A DNA stretch of 6,490 nucleotides. Origin: an uncultured Chlamydiae bacterium. Its GTDB lineage: Bacteria > Chlamydiota > Chlamydiia > Chlamydiales > SM23-39. Positions 1-6,143 of this stretch are shown here, one piece after another. The translations under genes and the position numbers were made by a program. Location of the stretch: the NCBI GenBank assembly GCA_903909295.1, contig CAIVVG010000121.1, forward strand, positions 1-6,490. Direction: 5' to 3'. The notes below the pieces were generated by a model, which saw only the letters and a list, made by a program, of their open reading frames with translations, ran no database searches and was not told where the DNA came from. The stretch's first letter is position 1, and each line of letters begins with the position of its first letter.

Positions 1-264
1 CTATAGTGAGCTCGTTCCTTGAAAGATCCAGCTCCTGTAATTGGGGATTGCCTCTCACATCGGGGGCTATAGTGAGTCTGTTGTTCGAAAGAGCCAGCTC
101 CTGTAATTGGGGATTGCCTCTCACATCGGGGGCTATAGTGAGTCTGTTGTTCGGAAGATACAGACTCCGTAATTGAGAATTCTGGCTCACATCGGGGGCT
201 ATAGTGAGTATGTTGTTCGAAAGATCCAGCCTCTGTAATTGGGGATCGCCTCTCACATCGGGGG
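1..264 (-). repeat. 66-bp tandem repeat array encoding LRR units
   Basis: The sequence starting CTATAGTGAG recurs at 1, 67, 133, 199 and 265, an exact 66-bp period with no indels. The copies at 1-66 and 67-132 differ at only 7 positions, all near one end, and the final 37 bases are identical. Copies 3 and 4 are more diverged, and the fifth, from 265, is recognisable only over its first bases. Each unit encodes one 22-residue leucine-rich repeat. The array continues to the left edge, so the copy number is unknown. Confidence 0.93.
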
Positions 265-454
265 CTATAGTGAGTATGGCGTTACGAAAGCTTAACTCTG
301 TTGGCTGGGACACGTGTAAGAATTGTTGATAACTTGCGTAAGCCAATAGTCCCGCCGCAACCCCTGTGATGACGAGGTGTCTGGGCCGCACCTCACTGAC
401 TAAAGACTGCCCCATGCGATAGGCTTCACCTAAAACAGATCTAATAAAGCTCAT
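1..454 (-). CDS. Leucine-rich-repeat protein with hydrophobic N-terminal segment (5' part only)
   Basis: Reading the minus strand from the ATG at 454-452 gives 151 open codons that continue past the left edge, so the C-terminus is missing. Residues 1-26 are polar and basic. Residues 27-42 (start LVITGVAAGLLAY) are hydrophobic and could be a single membrane anchor or an uncleaved signal segment. From about residue 54 the protein consists of 22-residue leucine-rich repeats of the form LxxLxLSxNxLTIAPDVxxNPQ, with four full copies and a degenerate first one. LRR domains bind other proteins, and in intracellular bacteria they are often host-directed effectors; that role is inference here. The start is supported by GGTGAT just upstream (462-457), complementary to the 16S rRNA 3' end, and by a strong promoter. 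A second in-frame ATG lies at 415-413. It is transcribed divergently from the typA-men operon, with no evident functional link. The specific function is not recognised. Confidence 0.85.
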   Translation of the reverse strand, partial: MSFIRSVLGEAYRMGQSLVSEVRPRHLVITGVAAGLLAYASYQQFLHVSQPTELSFRNAILTIAPDVRGDPQLQRLDLSNNILTIAPDVSQNSQLRSLYLPNNRLTIAPDVRGNPQLQELALSNNRLTIAPDVRGNPQLQELDLSRNELTI

Positions 455-644
455 AAATCACCACGTTTTATTAAATTAATTAAACAGTATTATACATTGT
501 AATTACAAAAATATCAATATAAATATAAATTAAAATAAAGAATAATTGATTAGCCGCGCAACCCCCCCTGACCAGCGACAAGGCGTAGTAATAACTATTT
601 GAACTACCCACAAATCCCCCCCCTGTGATAAGATTTCATACACT
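455..644. other. Divergent intergenic region between the LRR gene and typA
   Basis: This 190-bp region is in two parts. The left part (about 455-550) is strongly A/T-rich and holds the minus-strand promoter of the LRR gene. The right part (about 551-644) is richer in G/C and has two cytosine runs, C7 at 562-568 and C8 at 616-623. The best candidate for typA is an extended -10-like TGTGATAAG (624-632) downstream of TTGAAC (599-604). Their 22-bp spacing is too long for a normal sigma70 promoter, so the typA promoter is unresolved. No RNA gene or terminator hairpin was seen. Confidence 0.6.
489..517 (-). promoter_or_regulatory. Sigma70-type promoter of the LRR gene
   Basis: On the minus strand there is TTGATA (517-512), a 17-bp spacer (511-495) and TATAAT (494-489). 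The -10 is a perfect consensus and the -35 matches 5 of 6. The 28 bases farther upstream (518-545) are almost entirely A/T and could act as an UP element. A start point near 482 would give a 5' leader of about 27 nt ending in the GGTGAT ribosome-binding site. No operator-like palindrome stands out around it. Confidence 0.75.
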
Positions 645-2468
645 ATGTTTGACCCAAAAAAAATCAGAAACATCGCCATCATTGCCCACATTGACCACGG
701 CAAGACCACCCTCCTCGACAATATTTTAAAGCAGTCGAATATCTTCCGAGACAACGAAAAGATCCCTGAGCGGGTCATGGATAGCTATGACCAAGAGAAA
801 GAGCGGGGGATCACCATTTTCGCCAAGCACACCTGCTTTTACTACAAGGACTTCAAGATCAACACGATCGACACTCCGGGCCACGCCGACTTTTCGGGCG
901 AGGTGGAGCGGGTTCTGGGGATGGTCAATTCGGTGCTTCTGTTAGTGGATGCGCAAGAGGGTCCTATGCCTCAGACGCGCTTTGTTCTGTCTCAGGCGCT
1001 GAAGATGGGGCTCCGTCCAATTGTGGTGCTCAATAAGATCGATAGGCCGCATGCTAATCCTGACAAGGTGCTCAATGAAACGTTTGATCTCTTCATGGAG
1101 CTGGGTGCAAATGATGAGCAGCTCGACTTTTCCTATATCTACGCTTCTGGGTTCAATGGCTACGCAATTGCGAAGCTGGGCGACACTCCAAAAGACTTGA
1201 CTCCCCTGTTTGATCTGATTTTAACGGCTGTTCCTGCTCCTGCGGGGAGTTTGGAGTTGCCGTTCCTGATGCAGGCTGCGACTTTGAGCTACGACGATTA
1301 CGTGGGCAGACAGGCTTCTGGGCGAATTCTCGAGGGGACGATCCGGAAGGGTGATACAGTCACTCGGGTCGATCGCAATGGAAACCACACGAACCACAAG
1401 ATCGTTCGGATCGAGGGGCATTTGGGGCTCCATAAAGTGGAGATCGATGATGCGGGTGCGGGCGATATCATTTCTCTGTCGGGAATGCCAGAAATTGAAA
1501 TTGGCGATACGATTTGCTCTCTAGATCAAGTGGTTCAATTGCCGCCGATCACTTTGGCAGAGCCCACTTTGTCGGTGGAATTCCAAGTCAACGCGGGTCC
1601 ATTCGCAGGGCGCGACGGAAAACATATCACGATGAATAAATTGCGCGAGCGTCTCAAGAAAGAAAAGAGGGCAAACATCTCTCTGAAAATCGACGAGATT
1701 CCGGGGCGCGATGATGCGATCGAGGTGTGTGGTCGTGGCGAGTTGCATTTGGCAGTGCTCATTGAGGCGATGCGCCGCGAGGGGTTTGAGATGGCGATCT
1801 CAAAGCCGAAGGTCATCACGAAAGAGGTCGATGGGGTTCTGTTGGAGCCGATGGAACGGGTCCATGTCGAAGTGCCTGAAAACTTCTCAGGGACTGTGAT
1901 CGACGATCTTTCCCGCCGCAAGGGGGAAATGCGCTCACTCACCACTTCCGAGCACGGACTGACCACGATGCAATTCTTGGTGCCGACGCGCGGTCTGATG
2001 GGCTATCGCAATGACTTTTTAACTCGCACTTCGGGCTTGGGGATTTTAACCTCGATCTTCGAGACGTTTGCTCCTTGGAAAGGGGAAATGGCAGCGCGTC
2101 TTCGCGGTGTGATGATCTCCAACACTCCTGGCAAATCGAATGGTTATGCTCTCTTCAACTTGCAAGAGCGGGGCTCCCTCTTTGTCAAACCGGGCGATGA
2201 GGTTTATGAGGGGATGATCGTAGGAGAACACTCTCGGGATAATGACTTGGTGGTCAATGCGACCAAAGCCAAGCAGCTGACCAACGTGCGCGCTGCGGGA
2301 AGCGATGAAAACATCATCTTGACTCCTCCACGCCGCTTTACGTTGGAGCAGGCGATCGATTACATCGCCGATGATGAACTGGTCGAAGTGACGCCCAATT
2401 TTGTTCGTCTGCGCAAGGTTTACCTCTCAGAAGTAGATAGGAAACGGTATTCAGGCAAAAAACACTGA
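645..2468 (+). CDS. typA: Ribosome-associated translational GTPase TypA/BipA
   Basis: The 607-residue product has the family's usual length and full architecture. The GTPase domain shows G1 AHIDHGKT (14-21), the switch I segment ERGITI (53-58), G3 DTPGH (76-80), G4 NKID (130-133) and a G5-like ASGFNG (167-172). It is followed by an EF-Tu-like beta-barrel (about 200-300), elongation-factor-G-like domains and the TypA-specific C-terminal domain ending in RLRKVYLSEVDRKR. TypA is a cytoplasmic GTPase that binds the 70S ribosome and helps 50S assembly and growth under stress. The ATG at 645 is the only plausible start: the upstream frame is closed by TGA at 600-602 and the homology begins within a few residues. 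No good Shine-Dalgarno sequence precedes it. It heads the operon, with one base separating its stop from ubiE/menG. Its placement with menaquinone genes is unusual and no functional link is evident. Confidence 0.97.
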   Translation: MFDPKKIRNIAIIAHIDHGKTTLLDNILKQSNIFRDNEKIPERVMDSYDQEKERGITIFAKHTCFYYKDFKINTIDTPGHADFSGEVERVLGMVNSVLLLVDAQEGPMPQTRFVLSQALKMGLRPIVVLNKIDRPHANPDKVLNETFDLFMELGANDEQLDFSYIYASGFNGYAIAKLGDTPKDLTPLFDLILTAVPAPAGSLELPFLMQAATLSYDDYVGRQASGRILEGTIRKGDTVTRVDRNGNHTNHKIVRIEGHLGLHKVEIDDAGAGDIISLSGMPEIEIGDTICSLDQVVQLPPITLAEPTLSVEFQVNAGPFAGRDGKHITMNKLRERLKKEKRANISLKIDEIPGRDDAIEVCGRGELHLAVLIEAMRREGFEMAISKPKVITKEVDGVLLEPMERVHVEVPENFSGTVIDDLSRRKGEMRSLTTSEHGLTTMQFLVPTRGLMGYRNDFLTRTSGLGILTSIFETFAPWKGEMAARLRGVMISNTPGKSNGYALFNLQERGSLFVKPGDEVYEGMIVGEHSRDNDLVVNATKAKQLTNVRAAGSDENIILTPPRRFTLEQAIDYIADDELVEVTPNFVRLRKVYLSEVDRKRYSGKKH

Positions 2469-2469
2469 G

Positions 2470-3150
2470 ATGTTCGACCAGATCTCCCCCAATTATGACA
2501 GAACCAATCGGGTCTTGTCACTGGGGCTGGATCTCCGTTGGCGCAAAAAAGTGGCCTGTTACCTCCCTGCGAGACCTCATTGCCATGTGCTCGACTTGGC
2601 GACCGGTACGGCCGATCAGTTGATTGCGCTCTTCGAGGCAGGTGCCTCGATCCAGTCTGCAATCGGCGTCGATCTCGCCGGTGAGATGCTCGCCATCGGT
2701 CGCCAAAAAGTCGGCAAGAAGCCGTATCGGGAGAGAGTGGAGTTACTCGAGGGCAATGCTGAAAGGCTCTCCTTTCTGCCAAACAGCTTTGATGCGGTCA
2801 CCTGCTCTTTCGGCATCCGGAATGTCTCCAATGTCCCCTCTGCTCTCAAAGAGATGCACCGAGTGCTCCGCCCCTTGGGAAGGGTTCTCATTTTGGAATT
2901 TTCTCTCCCCAAACGACCGGTGCTCTGGGGTTATCTTCTCTATTTGCGCCACGTCCTACCTTGGGTTGGAGGGCGCCTTTCTAAAAACCCCGAGGCCTAT
3001 CGCTATTTAAATCAGACCATCGAGACCTTCCCATCAGGGAGAGATTTTTGTCTAAAAATGGAACAAGCCGGATTTAAACAAGTGAAGGCCCATCCAATGG
3101 CGCTCGGAGCGGTGACTTTGTATGTCGGCGAGAAAGATCTATTGGCGTAA
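2470..3150 (+). CDS. ubiE: Demethylmenaquinone methyltransferase (UbiE/MenG family)
   Basis: This is a 226-residue class I SAM-dependent methyltransferase. The SAM-binding motif I is VLDLATGTAD (40-49), the acidic loop after strand 2 is VDLAGEML (67-74), GNAERL lies at 95-100, and the family signature FGIRNV is at 114-119, followed by LEFS. The N-terminal MFDQISPNYDRTN matches the family start, although many homologues carry 10-20 more residues. The enzyme C-methylates demethylmenaquinone to menaquinone, and in other bacteria also the ubiquinone precursor. The men genes that follow make the menaquinone role (MenG) the likely one. The ATG lies one base after the typA stop (TGAGATG), suggesting reinitiation. 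An in-frame upstream ATT at 2449, behind AGGAAA (2439-2444), could add 7 residues but would be a rare start codon. The 3' end overlaps menF by 29 nt. Confidence 0.93.
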   Translation: MFDQISPNYDRTNRVLSLGLDLRWRKKVACYLPARPHCHVLDLATGTADQLIALFEAGASIQSAIGVDLAGEMLAIGRQKVGKKPYRERVELLEGNAERLSFLPNSFDAVTCSFGIRNVSNVPSALKEMHRVLRPLGRVLILEFSLPKRPVLWGYLLYLRHVLPWVGGRLSKNPEAYRYLNQTIETFPSGRDFCLKMEQAGFKQVKAHPMALGAVTLYVGEKDLLA

Positions 3151-4072
3151 CCGCGAAGGGGAATTCCCCCCGGATGGCGCTCAGTTTTTCTGGCGCCCCT
3201 TTCAAGGGGATCTCGTCCCACTAGGCTCTTGTGTTGAGACGACACTCCCCGCGCCCATTCCGTGTGTAACACACTCTCCTCCCCTCTTTACCCCTGAGAA
3301 AGAGGCTTGGACAAAGGCTGTTTTGACTGTCTTAAGCCAGATTGAAAAAGTGGTCTTAGCGCGCAAGTGTGAGCTCTCGCTACCCGCAGCTCCCGATCCG
3401 TTCGCCATCACCGCTGCCTTGGAACCCAAAGCTAAAGGAGCGTGCCTCTTTTGCGTTGAGATGGAGGACTTTTCTTTTTTGGGGGCAAGCCCTGAGCGGC
3501 TCTTTGTTCGAGAAGGAAGGCGCATTGAGACAGAAGCGGTGGCGGGGACGAGAAAACGGGGACAGACTCCTGAGGAAGATCGGGGGCTCAAAGAGGAGCT
3601 GTTAGGGAGCGCTAAGGATTTGAGGGAAATCGCTCCGGTGCAAGCCCATCTGGCCAAAGCGCTCTCGCCACTCGTGGAGGAGCGTGTTTTCTTTTCTCCG
3701 GTTGAGATCCATGAGACTCACAACGTGCAACACTTATACAGCCGCTGTGAGGGCGTACTGAAGGGAGGCATTTCCGATGCGGAGCTGATCGAGCGATTGC
3801 ATCCGACGCCAGCTCTTGCGGGGATGCCTCCTCAGAGAGCCATCGAGCTCATCGCTCAGTTAGAGCCCTTTTCAAGGGGGCTTTACGGAGGTGTGCTCGG
3901 TTGGCAAACGGCGGAGCGCTCCGAATGGGTGGTCGCAATCCGGTGTTGCCTCCTTGAAAAAAAGAGGGCGACTCTTTTTTCGGGAACCGGTATCGTGGAG
4001 GGCTCCAAGCCGGACGCCGAGTGGGAAGAGCTCAATCAAAAACTGAAGCTTTACGAGGAGATTTTCTTATGA
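3122..4072 (+). CDS. menF: Isochorismate synthase (short form)
   Basis: The 316-residue protein is a chorismate-binding (MenF/EntC/TrpE superfamily) enzyme converting chorismate to isochorismate, the committed step of menaquinone synthesis. Visible motifs are KVVLAR (76-81, with the presumed general-base Lys76), FLGASPERL (119-127), TEAVAGT (137-143, presumed general acid Glu138), SAKDLRE (163-169), NVQHLYS (201-207), LHPTPALAG (226-234), RGLYGGVLGW (252-261), and SGTGIVEGS (287-295) followed by Glu300/Glu303. Glu169 and a C-terminal Glu are the expected Mg2+ ligands. Lys76 argues for isochorismate synthase rather than anthranilate synthase, as does the gene order. It is about 115 residues shorter than E. 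coli MenF (431), with only about 65 residues before the catalytic core. ATG 3122 is the first possible start, because an in-frame TGA lies at 3113-3115. A GGAG at 3106-3109 is 12 nt upstream. It overlaps ubiE by 29 nt and menD by 4. Confidence 0.93.
   Translation: MSARKIYWRNREGEFPPDGAQFFWRPFQGDLVPLGSCVETTLPAPIPCVTHSPPLFTPEKEAWTKAVLTVLSQIEKVVLARKCELSLPAAPDPFAITAALEPKAKGACLFCVEMEDFSFLGASPERLFVREGRRIETEAVAGTRKRGQTPEEDRGLKEELLGSAKDLREIAPVQAHLAKALSPLVEERVFFSPVEIHETHNVQHLYSRCEGVLKGGISDAELIERLHPTPALAGMPPQRAIELIAQLEPFSRGLYGGVLGWQTAERSEWVVAIRCCLLEKKRATLFSGTGIVEGSKPDAEWEELNQKLKLYEEIFL
4055..4060 (+). promoter_or_regulatory. Shine-Dalgarno sequence fixing the menD start
   Basis: GAGGAG ends 8 nt before the ATG at 4069, inside the 3' end of menF. 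It selects ATG 4069 over the upstream in-frame GTG at 4021, which would add 16 residues with no family resemblance. The ATG overlaps the menF stop as ATGA, an arrangement typical of translational coupling. Confidence 0.8.
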
Positions 4073-5556
4073 TGCATCTCTGGGTGATCGATCAGCTCGT
4101 GCAGCAGGGCGTCTCCTCTTTTTGCATTGCCCCCGGATCGAGGAGCGCTCCACTGGCTCTGGCCGCCGCAGACCACCCCCAAGCAAAAACCTATGTCCAC
4201 TTTGACGAAAGAGCTCTCGGTTTTTTTGCATTGGGCCTCTCTCAAGGATCTGGAAAACCGGTTGCAGTGATTGCCACTGCGGGCACTGCTGTGGGCAACT
4301 TTTTACCGAGCATCATGGAAGCGTTTCATAGCCACACTCCTCTCGTTATGCTCTCTGCCGACCGCCCTTTTGAACTCCGCGATTGCGGCGCCAATCAGTC
4401 CACCGACCAAACCAAAATTTTTTCCTTCTTTGTCCACTTCCAGACAGAGATCGATGGGGGCGCTCCAGAAAATGCGGTGCGCGCCAAAGTGGCCCACGGC
4501 CTGATGTTCCCCGGCCCTGTCCACTTCAACTGCCCCTTTAGGGAACCCCTTTCCACAAAAGAAAAAGTCTCTTTTGGGAAACCCATTGCGATCAGCCGCC
4601 CTCAGCTCGTCGCCGCTCCTCAAAAAGTCCCCTTTAAAAGGGGACTGATTCTTGTGGGCAGAGTCGATGATGTGCGCCCCGTTTTAAAACTCGCAGCTAA
4701 GCTCGCTTGGCCCGTTTTTGCCGATGTCCTTTCCCAAGCGAGACTATTCCCTACGAAAGAGCAAATTCGACACCTCGACATTGAACCGGAATTCGTCCTT
4801 CATGTGGGAGAGAGGTTAACCGAGAAGAAGACGTTGACGTTAGCTTGCCCCTGGATGCATGTGAGCCCTTATTCGGGGCTCCAAGATCCGGCGCAGAGGG
4901 TGCAGATGCGGGTGCAGTCCGATGTGGAGCCGTTCTGTGGGAGTTTTGAGGCAGAGACCGATCCTGAGTGGCTTCCTCTTTGGCAAAAGAGAGATTTGAT
5001 GAGGCAGAGGCGGGAAGAGGAACATTTTCGGACGGGCTTTACGGAAGCGCATGCCATGCGCGCGATCGAACCTGAGGGAGCGGCTGTATTCTTGGGGACG
5101 AGCATGCCCATTCGGTTGGGCGACCGCTTTTTATTTCCCAAAAAGTGCCGAGGATTTTTCTCGAACCGGGGCCTCTCCGGGATCGACGGCACGATTGCCA
5201 CTGCAGCGGGTCTGTCTGAGGGGCTCCAGTGCAAAGTCATTGCATTCATTGGAGACCAAGCCTGTCTCCACGACCTCAACTCCTTTAGCCTGCTCCAAAA
5301 ATACCCGGTCCAACTCATCATCTCCAACAATTTTGGAGGGGGCATTTTCTCTCATCTCCCCTACTCGAGTTCGCCCCACTTTGAGAGTATTTTCGCTGCT
5401 GCACACTCCTGGCACTTTGATGGAGTGGCTCAGATGTTTGGTTTGTCCTATCAACGCTGGGATGGGAAAAGCCCCCTTGAGGCGACAGTCTCCGAGTTGG
5501 TTACCTGCAGAAAGGAAAATGCGATATTATGGTCGTCTTCCTCCACGGCTTCTTAG
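4069..5556 (+). CDS. menD: SEPHCHC synthase MenD (ThDP-dependent)
   Basis: MenD condenses isochorismate with 2-oxoglutarate, using thiamine diphosphate and Mg2+, to give SEPHCHC. From ATG 4069 it is 495 residues. The N-terminal ThDP domain shows APGSRSAPL (21-29), HFDERALGFFALG (44-56) with the cofactor-activating Glu47, and SADRPFELRDCGANQ (96-110), all MenD hallmarks. The C-terminal domain carries SNRGLSGIDG (365-374) and the ThDP/Mg motif beginning GDQACLHDLN (395-404) and ending with Asn421 in NNFGGGIF (421-427, plus the preceding Asn420). It is shorter than E. coli MenD (556), mainly through a thin central domain and a clipped C-terminus. The last residues (about 482-495, serine-rich) are encoded where menH overlaps by 28 nt. 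An open frame extends 16 codons upstream from GTG 4021, but GAGGAG at 4055-4060 supports ATG 4069. A perfect inverted repeat (4626-4646) lies in the interdomain linker. Confidence 0.96.
   Translation: MMHLWVIDQLVQQGVSSFCIAPGSRSAPLALAAADHPQAKTYVHFDERALGFFALGLSQGSGKPVAVIATAGTAVGNFLPSIMEAFHSHTPLVMLSADRPFELRDCGANQSTDQTKIFSFFVHFQTEIDGGAPENAVRAKVAHGLMFPGPVHFNCPFREPLSTKEKVSFGKPIAISRPQLVAAPQKVPFKRGLILVGRVDDVRPVLKLAAKLAWPVFADVLSQARLFPTKEQIRHLDIEPEFVLHVGERLTEKKTLTLACPWMHVSPYSGLQDPAQRVQMRVQSDVEPFCGSFEAETDPEWLPLWQKRDLMRQRREEEHFRTGFTEAHAMRAIEPEGAAVFLGTSMPIRLGDRFLFPKKCRGFFSNRGLSGIDGTIATAAGLSEGLQCKVIAFIGDQACLHDLNSFSLLQKYPVQLIISNNFGGGIFSHLPYSSSPHFESIFAAAHSWHFDGVAQMFGLSYQRWDGKSPLEATVSELVTCRKENAILWSSSSTAS
4626..4646. 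other. Perfect inverted repeat inside menD
   Basis: AGTCCCC (4626-4632), TTTAAAA (4633-4639) and GGGGACT (4640-4646) form a 7-bp G/C-rich stem with a 7-nt loop; the arms can be extended by three A-T pairs. On the minus strand the stem is followed directly by TTTTT (4626-4622), the shape of an intrinsic terminator for antisense transcripts. On the plus strand there is no T-run, so it should not end menD transcription. It encodes the linker around residue 190 between the first and central MenD domains. Confidence 0.5.
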
Positions 5557-6143
5557 GAGCGCCCTCCGATTGGGATCCGGTCATCTCCCTCTTGCCTTTT
5601 CATTGCGTGGCGTGTGAGTTGCCGGGCCACGGCAAAACCCCCTTTGCTCCGAGCTGGGACATGCCATTGCGCCGTGCCCATTTAGTCGGGTACTCTCTCG
5701 GCGGCCGCATCGCCGCCGAGTTTGCGGGGACGCATCCGGAACGAGTTCTCTCACTCACCCTCCTCTCTGCGCATTCCGGTTTGGATACGGAGACAGAGAA
5801 ACAGGATCGATTTAAAACCGATGCCAAGTGGGCAGAGTTACTAAAAACTCTTCCCATGGAAGAGTTTTTAAAGCGCTGGTACGCACAGCCGCTCCTTTCC
5901 TCTTTTACACCCGACTTGGAAAAGCGAAGAAAGCACTCTCCTGCAGCACTCGCTGAGACACTTTTGCACTACAGCTTGGCTCGTCAAAAAAAAATAGACA
6001 TGAAACAGGTGCTCGTGGGAGAATGGGACCTTAAATTTCGCGCTCTCCACCCGGATGGAGTCGTGATTGAAAAAGCGGGCCACCAAGTGCACTTAGAAAA
6101 TCCGCGCGCTGTGGCAGACATCATCCGAAGGAGAGTATTATGA
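5529..6143 (+). CDS. menH: SHCHC synthase MenH (alpha/beta hydrolase), compact form
   Basis: MenH eliminates pyruvate from SEPHCHC to give SHCHC, the step after MenD. The 204-residue protein has VFLHGFLG at the start (3-10), LPGHGKTPF (31-39), the nucleophile elbow GYSLGGR (54-60, Ser56), GEWDLKFRAL (164-173, Asp167) and AGHQVHLENP (183-192, His185). These give the expected Ser-Asp-His triad, and FRAL and HxxHxENP are typical of MenH. It is about 48 residues shorter than E. coli MenH (252). The first strand is missing, and about 15 residues, equivalent to a helix, are absent between the PGHG loop and the nucleophile elbow. The start ATG lies within the 3' end of menD (28-nt overlap), with AGGA at 5513-5516, 12 nt upstream. 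The frame stays open upstream to TGA 5478-5480, so a non-ATG start (ATT 5526 or CTG 5505) is possible. It contains an A9 run at 5986-5994. Confidence 0.9.
   Translation: MVVFLHGFLGAPSDWDPVISLLPFHCVACELPGHGKTPFAPSWDMPLRRAHLVGYSLGGRIAAEFAGTHPERVLSLTLLSAHSGLDTETEKQDRFKTDAKWAELLKTLPMEEFLKRWYAQPLLSSFTPDLEKRRKHSPAALAETLLHYSLARQKKIDMKQVLVGEWDLKFRALHPDGVVIEKAGHQVHLENPRAVADIIRRRVL
6128..6135 (+). promoter_or_regulatory. Shine-Dalgarno sequence of menB
   Basis: AAGGAGAG ends 4 nt before the ATG at 6140; its GGAG core is 6 nt from the start codon. It lies in the last codons of menH, and the menB ATG overlaps the menH stop as ATGA. It is the strongest ribosome-binding site in the operon, alongside that of menD. 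Confidence 0.8.

Noticed and set aside
1..264. Direct repeats considered as a CRISPR array
   Set aside because: The 66-bp units are contiguous with no unique spacers and translate cleanly as 22-residue leucine-rich repeats.
530..778. Minus-strand 82-codon ORF with hydrophobic stretch across the typA start
   Set aside because: It is antisense to the typA N-terminal GTPase region and crosses the intergenic region; no recognisable domain or Shine-Dalgarno sequence. A shadow frame.
1535..1966. Long minus-strand ORF (143 codons) inside typA
   Set aside because: Lies wholly opposite a strongly conserved gene, is rich in Ser/Arg/Pro as expected of a complementary frame, and shows no family motif.
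3474..3500. TTTTTTG slippery heptamer in menF as a possible programmed -1 frameshift
   Set aside because: The -1 frame meets a stop within a few codons, and the zero frame continues through all conserved MenF motifs, so frameshifting would only truncate the protein.
4021..4068. GTG start giving a 16-residue N-terminal extension of MenD
   Set aside because: The extension is read from menF coding sequence and has no MenD similarity; the GAGGAG sequence and ATGA overlap favour ATG 4069.
4869..5345. Minus-strand 158-codon ORF within menD
   Set aside because: Opposite the conserved ThDP-binding part of menD; no recognisable domain or start signal.
5051..5617. Plus-strand 188-codon ORF in another frame spanning the menD-menH junction
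   Set aside because: Overlaps the conserved coding of both menD and menH in a different frame; composition is Arg/Ser-rich with no motif.
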